DNA of 64,000 nucleotides from Sepioteuthis lessoniana (lineage: Eukaryota; Mollusca; Cephalopoda; Myopsida; Loliginidae). The position numbers and the translations under genes are program-made. The stretch's first letter is position 1. Each line of letters begins with the position of its first letter. A model generated the notes under the pieces. The model searched no databases. It saw nothing but the letters and a program-made list of their open reading frames with translations, and was not told where the DNA came from. This document shows, piece by piece, positions 55,390 to 64,000 of this stretch. The DNA is taken from assembly GCA_963585895.1 (NCBI GenBank), contig OY757911.1, forward strand, positions 95,406,148 through 95,470,147, read 5' to 3'.

Positions 55390-55495
55390 GTGGCCATATT
55401 CAGGTAATCAATCTAGAAAGAAATCTCTGAATTCAAATCAACTTTACTCCGCTTAAGAATTAATGATGTATCACATCCTGCCCATGTCATGGAGG
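55390..55495 (+). mobile_element. SINE 3' fragment, 23.4-kb family
   Basis: GAATTCAAATCAACTTTACT and TATCACATCCTGCCCATG match the last 100 bp of 23374-23664. Confidence 0.55.
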
Positions 55496-55945
55496 TTGCG
55501 TAAGTATATTCAGAGCCCATATTTTAAAACCCACCGTGTATGGACAATAAGTTTGTCTTATTTCATTAAAGCCAAAAAATTCATGTTTCTTTATATGCTT
55601 AATTTCACTGATAGAATCGCTATCTCACAGAATGGCAACAGCCACTTTATGTACTTCTTATTATCTTAAAATATCAATTTCTTATCTCCGGTGAAGAAAA
55701 ATGGGGGTTCCATTGCTATGAGGCATATCTGAATGTTTCGTTTCATGCTCTTCTGAGAATTCAAAAGGTATCTAATTTCCTTCAAAAATTTTTTTGCACT
55801 TTTCTTGAGATGATCCTGAAACATTAAACCTGATCATTTTTTCAAAATATCTGCTTCTATGGAAATATACCTTCCAAAAATTATTACTGAAATTATGGCT
55901 TCGTATTATAATAGAAAACATGAGAAGAAAGTATAGTAATGAAAG

Positions 55946-55947
<2 letters not shown>

Positions 55948-56024
<77 letters not shown>

Positions 56025-56093
56025 ATGTTTATTTGGTTTATTGGGAGGTTGTGTTTTATAGCACATCAACGCTCGTTTATAATCTAATTTCGA

Positions 56094-56152
<59 letters not shown>
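55948..56152. repeat. (TA)n tracts around a 77-bp unit, first copy
   Basis: TA at 55948-56020, unit 56021-56097, TA at 56098-56152. The unit is repeated exactly at 56585-56661. Its inner part (TTTTATAGCACATCAACGCT) is a worn inverted tail of the tandem-array family. Confidence 0.95.
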
Positions 56153-56156
<4 letters not shown>

Positions 56157-56158
56157 CT

Positions 56159-56384
56159 TTAAGAAAAAACAACGAAACCAATCGCAAAGGATTATAAATT
56201 TATTTCCATCCTGTTACGCATTTTTGAAATTTTCAAAAACACGAAAAAAAATTAACAGGACAATTAGATTGATCTGATGAAGTCCTGTTAATTTTTTTTC
56301 GTGTTTTTGAAAATTTCAAAAATGCGTAACATGATGGAAATAAATTTATAATCCTTTGTGATTGGTTTCGTTGTTTTTTCTTAA
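56159..56384. mobile_element. Foldback element with 102-bp arms (MITE-like)
   Basis: 56159-56260 (TTAAGAAAAAACAACGAAAC..) pairs with 56283-56384 with two mismatches in 102. The loop is 22 nt (CAATTAGATTGATCTGATGA AG). An inner palindrome GAAATTTTCAAAAACACGAA lies within each arm. No coding capacity. A flanking TTA/TTAAT is too short to call a target duplication. Confidence 0.85.
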
Positions 56385-56520
56385 TGAAATTATTGCTCTG
56401 TATAATTGGTACATTGAGCTCTTTACCAGGAAGATTTAAATATTCATTCACGAATAATTTCTTGTCCTGATGGAATTACTCCTAACTCCAGTTTAACTGG
56501 ACTAAGTATTCTCTATATTC

Positions 56521-56523
<3 letters not shown>

Positions 56524-56584
<61 letters not shown>
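56524..56584. repeat. (TA)n microsatellite
   Basis: About 30 TA units before the second copy of the 77-bp unit. Confidence 0.95.
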
Positions 56585-56589
<5 letters not shown>

Positions 56590-56662
56590 ATGTTTATTTG
56601 GTTTATTGGGAGGTTGTGTTTTATAGCACATCAACGCTCGTTTATAATCTAATTTCGAATCA

Positions 56663-56699
<37 letters not shown>

Positions 56700-57740
56700 C
56701 GAAATATGATTTGTAAACGAAGAGTTCGTTGGTAACATCATTTTTAAGCAAGCCATAACATGTTTGCTAACAGTTAAATGGTTTCAAGTACTGTAATCTA
56801 ACACTAACAGTTCTATTGGTACACCCGTAAATGGTTTAGAGTTTTGTTATATATAAATAATGATACCGTGAGCAAATAAATGACTGATCTAACATCGGTT
56901 ATTTGTTTGCACACTGCTAAATTGTTACATGTGTTGTTAACATTAATAATTGTAAATGGTTTCTAGTATTGATATCTAACACTAAAAATTCTATTTTAAC
57001 TTAAATTGTTTCAAGGATAGCTAATAATCATGATACTATTTAATATTAATCTATTAGTTTCATACAGACGTATAGTTGCAATTGACCAATTGCAGAATAC
57101 ATCGAATGCACCTCTGCAGAGAGGTAAGAACACCCACCAATGAGTGTATTGGATATGATATTAAACAATCTGCTGGTGAGGTTCCAGTAATCTTGGGACT
57201 TTGAGGAATGTCGAGCACCTCTTCATTGCCATTGTTCCTGGTTCACTCTAACCCGGTGTGGTAGCACCTGATAGGGGCATATCTATGGATTAAATAGAAC
57301 TAACGGCATACTTACGGTAAACTGATGATTTGACTGAACCGAATAGCTTGAAATAGAAATGTTTTTGGTAATTAAACCGTACTTACATTTAAACTGCGGG
57401 CTTATGCTAAACTGAATTGTTTGAAATAGAACTGTTTTTGACATTGAAAATGTACTTACACTAAACTGATTTGTTTAATATAGAACTGTTTTCACATTTA
57501 ACTGTGTGTAAACAAAATCTGTTCTTACAGTAAACTGAATAAGCTAAATTAGAACTGCTTCACTAAACTGAATAGCTTGAAATAGAAAATGTTTGACAAT
57601 TAAACTGTACTGACAGTAAACTGCATATTTATGCTGAACTGAATTGTTTGAAATAGAACTATTTTCAAAAAAATGGATTTGGGGTTAAATAACCTACAAA
57701 GGTTGATATGCCATAAAACCCAAACAACCAACAAACCGTA
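56585..57740 (+). mobile_element. Tandem-array repeat with inverted ends, second full-length candidate
   Basis: The left end (56590-56661, GGTTTATTGGGAGGTTGTGT TTTATAGCACATCAACG..) and the right end (57675-57738, ..GGTTGATATGCCATAAAACC CAAACAACCAACAAACC) are inverted repeats of about 62 bp, clearly alike after reversal. Left-arm units are at 56755-57065, the core at 57085-57290 and about six right-arm units at 57290-57660. A TA tract lies at 56662-56700 just inside the left end, as in the arm at 24345. Confidence 0.65.
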
Positions 57741-59319
57741 TAGTTGCAAGTATAGTCAGTGATAGAGTTGTAATGAAGGGTTACGCCAAATTACCAAACC
57801 TCCAAGACTGGAGACTACCCATCAGCTATCTTATTTTCATGTCCATGACACGTTATGGGGGGCAGTCGGCGTATTCTTTAGCCTTTTCTGAAATTCCAAT
57901 TGGAAGAGAACTAATATAGTTAACCGAATAAGAAGAGTATCAAAATATCCTAACAGATGTGAGAAAAGTAGCAATGAGGTCATATAACGTCCTGATAACT
58001 ATCATAACTATTGAGGTTAGGTTTTTTAAAGAAGTTAACAAATGCAAATATTTATGTTATATAAATAGAAAGAAACATGTCATAAGAAATACAAATACAT
58101 ATGAAAATAGTTTAAATATCGATAAATAATAGCGGATACTTTATCAATATGCTTAATGCATAACATACATAATTATTATACAGAAATACCAGCCTCATTT
58201 TAAACTTCACCTGGAGGATGCAAATTAACTTCGGTATATGTAAATGGTAGCTCCCTGTAACTGACATCTGATAATTTTAATTCCAGATTCGATCAGTGTG
58301 TCGACACGCTTCGGCTCGGCGGTGTATCTGATCACTGGTTAGTATTATTCCATGCTCTATTTATTACACAGAATCCTTTGTGGTGCCACAAAAGACAAAG
58401 AAAAAAAAATCGAATTCAGACTTTTGAAGGACTGGACTTGCTCTTAGATGGAAGGGTGTTTGTCAATTTGTAACTTCCTTTAGCTCTATCCCCTACCCCG
58501 TACATCCAGCGTAAATTATTATTGTGGTCCTATGCTGGCAATTGAATTTATTTCCGTTACTACTACATGCATTTCCTGCTTGTTGGTTTATCAACTCCAT
58601 CTTTGCCCACGTTGTGTTTGAAAGAAGCAAACAAACAATATGCGGATTTTATTCTCGAATTTATACAAGCAGACGTCGTCATGATACGACATTAAACTAT
58701 AAAATGGTGTAGCTTGTGGATGTTGGCAAAAGAAAATACATAAAAAAGTCAAAAGGAAATAAACATGAACTAAAATTTATATATATAAAAATAACAATCT
58801 CTCAGGGGCCTTTGACAGGAAGAACAATCCGAGCATGCCAGAAAATAATTGCTTCCCGGAGCCAAAAAGAGATTTCTTTACCGATTCGAGCGAGACTGAC
58901 GGTTTCTTTTTTTTTTCAGCAGCCAGTTGGAATATACATGTCTCGCCAAACAGTGCGTGATGTCCCCTTCTCGTTGAAGCGTAAGCTGAACACATAGACT
59001 GACAACATACACATACACTGGACCATCAAAACCCTTTATACCCTAAATAAATGATTTACGATTTGCCAAAAGGATTGCAGATATTCCTCTAACGTCTCGG
59101 CTATTTTTACTGGTTCAGGAAAAATAGCCTTCTACCTAAAATTGAATTTACAAATACCCCTGTTTCTTTTATTTGGTCATTCATTACTTTTGCAGCTTCA
59201 ACAAAAAAAAATGAATATAAAAAGTGAATGTCAGTCAACAACTTCATAATTTCCTAATACACGTCAATCCATTTATACACCATAAGCTAAATCGTTAAAG
59301 CCTAATGTACACTTGCTCA
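57741..59319. other. AT-rich DNA with two shared blocks, no gene recognised
   Basis: 58185-58290 resembles 59555-59665 in the same sense, and CCAAACCTCCAAGACTGGAG (57798) is the inverse of CTACAGTCTTGGAGGTTGG (59740). The ORFs at 58524-58997 match nothing I know. Confidence 0.5.
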
Positions 59320-59525
59320 ATAGGCTGGACAGTAGAATACACTGACTGAGTAACTTGAACTGGAAATGTTTTTTGAGAATTAAACTGTGTATTTACATGT
59401 AAACTGCATACTTATGCTAAACTGAATTGTTTTAAATTGAATTGATTATTTCTATAAAAATGGATTTGGCATTATATAACCTACAAAGGTTTATATGCCA
59501 TAAAACCCAAACAACCAACCATCAA
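59320..59525 (+). mobile_element. Tandem-array repeat, core-deleted copy
   Basis: The first 30 bp of the core (GGCTGGACAGTAGAATACAC) join directly to two or three array units and the tail (GGATTTGGCATTATATAACC..GGTTTATATGCCATAAAACC). Confidence 0.7.
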
Positions 59526-60592
<1,067 letters not shown>

Positions 60593-60593
60593 T

Positions 60594-60845
60594 GCAAGAC
60601 ACTGATGGAGATGTTGGGACAAGTTTATAAGTGATGTATTCCTGAGGACCCCGTCACATGGACGAGCAAAGTAAGGACAACCAGCTCGAACCTACACACA
60701 GCAGCTCTGTGCCGATACGGTATGTAACCACGAAGACCTCCCGGAAGCAATGGACGATAGAGAGGGGTGGCGAGAAAGGTTCAGGGATATCTGTGCTGAT
60801 CGCATGACATGATGATGATGATGATGATTATGATGATGATGATAT
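60594..60845 (+). mobile_element. RTE 3' end, 5' truncated
   Basis: Starts TGCAAGACACTGATGGAGAT (AGACATGCAGGGCACTACGG in the reference at 28092) and follows the C-terminal code to GGTTCAGGGATATCTGTGCT, then a (GAT)n tail at 60807-60843. About 250 bp remain; mutated and not translatable. Confidence 0.85.
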
Positions 60846-61305
60846 ATGTATAAAAGCAGAATGTTTAGAGGATTTATTAATTCGTATATGTTTCCATGCC
60901 AGTATTTAATGTTTTCATTCTATTACAAAAACATTTTTTAGGGTGAAGTTGAAATGCAATTCAGCAACCTAAAATTAAATAAAAAATTCAAAACGAAAAG
61001 AAAATTAGAAAATCTGTAGCCATCTATTACCATTAATAGCATACTGTTTCACAATCTTTTTTAATGTTATTAGAGTTGGAAGTCTTTTCGGTAATTTTTA
61101 ACGTGTTGCAGTTCTTTTTATCAAAAATGAATTATGTATATTGACAATAATTTCAAAATTTTGAAATGATAATATAATCAAATAATAATAGAAAAAATTC
61201 TGCTAAATTTACAATATTGTCATCTATAATACTAGCAAAGATAGAATATTTTATCTAATCTCATTATTTATTTAAATATTTACAATATACCTTATTTAAT
61301 CTTTA

Positions 61306-61368
<63 letters not shown>

Positions 61369-61876
61369 TAAATTTTAGTTTAAATATATTACTAATCAAA
61401 AGAGTTTCTAAAATAGATTTTTCTTGTAAAAACCACAAATAGCGTATTCTTTATATGAATTAAAATGAATTTATAAAAAAAAACGAATTAAAAAATGTTC
61501 AATGCTACAGGCATACATTATTTTTAAGAATCTAAAAAAAATTTCTAAATCTCATACACTCTTTAAAAAATTGTTTAAATCTAAAAAATTTCCGTCTTTC
61601 TTTCAAAAAAAATCGAATATCTATTATGTCACCACATCATGAAAAGAACTCTACTAACGGTAATAGAATACTATATATTTTCTCAGTTTTTGCTTTCGTT
61701 TTTTTTTTTTCATTTGAAAAAAATTGAAATGATGCATTACGTTCCTTCATGGCATTCCAACATAAAAACATGGCATAATATCTCACATAAAAAATGCATC
61801 CGTGGAATGTTTTGTTCTTCATATTTATATTACATCGGATTCATTTATCTTCTTTCCATCACACACACACACACAA

Positions 61877-61943
<67 letters not shown>

Positions 61944-62940
61944 CATTTCGGCAGCATTTCTTCGTTGATACATATTTGATTGAACATTATAGATATTTTT
62001 GTCTACATATTTGTTGGTAATTCTTTCGATTTTCCGTATCAATTTATGATATCCGAGTGGAATTGGTTAATAAAATTTCCATAATTAACTATTAACCTTG
62101 CACTTTCTGTCCAATCTTATGACATCATCATGTACTTCAAAAGTGATTTAACTTTTCCATGTACATTACGACTTTCAAAGAATGACCGATTATATTGTTG
62201 AAATCTGTTGCGTTTAGTTTTTTCTAATTTTGTGTCTACGAATAGCGTCAGTAGCTAAAGACATTTAAGTACATTAGCGCTGGATACTAAATTGATTTTA
62301 TTAAGTTTTCTTATATGTAGCGTCTAGAGAACCTGCAGATTTTGCTTGTTGTTTTATTGTTCAATTTTTTAGTAACAATTTTCCGAAATTCACTTTTAGG
62401 CATGAAAGTTTTTTTTTTAAATGTTGGGCTATGGAACTGTTATCAGAAAGATGCAGAGTAAGACTTCTCGATTGTGCAGTTGAGATTAAACCGACGTATA
62501 TATTTTAGCATTCAGAGATCCAATCTCCAAAAGGATATTTAGATTGATATAAACGTTAGATTTTTGCAAAACCAAGGGAAAAAATGTGTATAAATGACTA
62601 AGTTGGGGGTTTTGAATTTATTATATTATATGATAAGTTTATTTTTTTTTTATTAAGATCAGTGGTGATTATGTTTCTTTGAACCAATGTTTTTAAATAT
62701 TTCATCTAATTTATATTTGTAGTGCATTTCGTTGCTGTAAAAAGTTGGATAAATGCTTGTTTATTGGGTGGAGTGTTGCAGTGTTTATTTTGTTAGCAAA
62801 CATTTTTTAATTATACATTTAATTTGTTCCTCAAAAAATTTGTTAAGGAACCCATTATTAAGGAGAATTTGTTGTATGTTTTTATGCATAAAAAAACAAC
62901 TCACATCTAGCCACAAGGCATTATTGCCGCAAGAAAGGTA
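60846..62940. other. AT-rich DNA with microsatellites, no gene recognised
   Basis: (ATT)n at 61313-61366; (CA)n at 61860-61921 and (TA)n at 61922-61943. Several overlapping ORFs over the CA/TA tract encode THTH/IYIY runs and are not genes. Confidence 0.6.
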
Positions 62941-63409
62941 ATGGTTGAATATAGATCATTTACATCCAAAGATAAATTTGCACACCAGGACTGAGAGGAA
63001 TACAGGAGCATAGATATATTAAGAGATACTGGAGAATCTTAATCTCTCTTAAAGCGGAAATATTTACTCAGAGGACGAAATTCAGCCGTGAGAAGACGAG
63101 TGTAGACCAGAGTAACAGAAAATAAACGGAAAGACATTCCCATTAACTGAATTAAATTGCAGTCAAAAATAATTTCCGATACAGTGGAATATCGGAGTTA
63201 TAGACCCATTACCATTTTTATTACCTGTTATAAAAAAAAATTATTAAGTGGGAAACAAGGAGCGAAGACCCAATTAAAACTTCTAAAGAAGATCGTGGAA
63301 TAGGTAAATTTCCTCTGAAGAATAAAAATAAAACAATGAATGCAGCCCAGCGACCAACAACTAAAGCGAAAGAGTGAGAAAAAGATAATACCAAAGAACT
63401 ACGGTAGTG
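62941..63409 (+). mobile_element. Probable upstream part of the Gypsy pol remnant
   Basis: A-rich sequence with many stops in all frames just before the integrase. Composition and position suggest decayed RNase H and linker sequence of the same element, but no motif is readable. Confidence 0.35.
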
Positions 63410-64000
63410 TCATCGTAGAAAAACTTCACACGAAATACCATTAGCGGGGCATTTAGTAATCAACAAAACTCACGAGATGTCGAGATATTTTTACTGGCCT
63501 GGCATGAAGCGAAACATGATTAAGTTATTTAAGACATGGCATACATGTCAGATGGTCGGGAAGCTTAATAGGAAAATCCCACTCGCACCGTTAAAACCTA
63601 TTTCCATATTCAATGAATCTTTCAGCAAAATTATTGTGGATTGCGTCAGACCATTACCGAAGACAAAAAAGGTAACAAATACATACTTACAATCCTATGC
63701 TCAACTTCAAGAGTCTATTCCACTCAGACGTATATCAGCTTAGAAAATAAATGGGGCGATGGGTAACTTCTTCATAAAGTTTGGATAACTGAAGGAGATA
63801 GAGACAGACCAGAGATCAAACATCAAGTATGGAATATTCCAGCAGGCCTTGAAATGTTTTGGAATTACTTCCATGCAGGCAAGTGCGTATCATCCACAAT
63901 CATAAGGGGCACTTGAGAGATTTAATTTAACTCACAAAACAATGTGGAAAACTTATTCCTAGATCAGCAAAAGGACGGGAACGAAGTTCTGCACTTTTTG
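63410..64000 (+). pseudogene. Ty3/Gypsy integrase, interrupted, runs off the right edge
   Basis: Frame one: HEIPLAGHLVINKTHEMSRY then FYWPGMKRNMIKLFKTWHTC (H-H-C-C zinc domain, with the first Cys changed to Trp in T-W-H-T-C), KIPLAPLKPI, FSKIIVDCVRPLPKTKK (first catalytic Asp), and SIPLRRISA. After a stop and frameshift near 63740 comes ETDQRSNIKYGIFQQALKCF (second Asp), then QASAYHPQS, a TAA stop, and GALERFN with the catalytic Glu 35 residues after the second Asp, i.e. the D-D35E core. It would join element DNA to the genome. The 63477-63743 ORF is part of it. Confidence 0.85.

Noticed and set aside
56261..56300. CTGATGA in the loop of the 102-bp-arm foldback element as a hammerhead core
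   Set aside because: No GAAA with a supporting stem II at the right distance and no GUC; the word alone is common.

Overview
The window looks like intergenic DNA from a coleoid cephalopod, most probably an octopus. This is inferred from style, not from a search. The DNA is AT-rich and full of (TA)n, (CA)n and (GA)n tracts. It carries several tRNA-derived SINEs that share a 3' tail (GTTAAATAACC...GTTGATATGCC...AAACC), and dead RTE-type, endonuclease-type and mariner elements. I found no host exon, tRNA gene or rRNA that I would defend. Every recognisable protein sequence comes from a transposable element, and all of them are broken by stops, frameshifts, deletions or insertions.

Layout. 1-192: end of a mariner element. 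2.0-4.3 kb: three right-hand copies of a repeat with internal tandem arrays. 5.2-14.8 kb: a pile-up of one LINE family whose RT is followed by a CCHC knuckle and a PD-(D/E)XK endonuclease (REL type, R4/Dong-like), all in the + direction and repeatedly joined at TAA-rich 3' ends. One copy is split by a minus-strand RTE element that is itself split by a SINE. 15-25 kb: mostly unassigned AT-rich DNA with microsatellites, a 31-bp-arm hairpin and two near-complete SINEs. 25.1-28.3 kb: a nearly full-length but dead RTE LINE (APE endonuclease + RT) containing a 122-bp foldback insertion. 28.34-29.25 kb: an internally deleted mariner, followed by a large hairpin. 30.4-33.1 kb: a second, different REL-endonuclease LINE on the minus strand. 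33.6-35.0 kb: inverted RTE pieces. 35.3-37.1 kb: Ty3/Gypsy gag-protease debris. 42.0-43.9 kb: a rearranged RTE tail and a DD37D (maT-like) transposase pseudogene with a SINE inserted just after its stop. 47.1 kb: a possible LTR. 48.7-49.4 kb: two oppositely oriented tRNA-headed elements, each containing a hammerhead-ribozyme-like fold. 49.7-59.5 kb: further copies of the tandem-array repeat, two of them with inverted ends on both sides, plus a 102-bp-arm hairpin. 60.6 kb: an RTE 3' end. 63.4 kb to the right edge: a Ty3/Gypsy integrase pseudogene.

Relationships. The elements do not form a pathway; they form a history of insertion. RTE sits inside REL-LINE, SINE sits inside RTE, SINE sits inside maT, and a foldback element sits inside RTE. 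The most unusual signals are the paired hammerhead-like motifs (48764-48828 minus, 49246-49308 plus), the foldback-like repeat family, and the head-to-tail REL-LINE stack at TAA tails.
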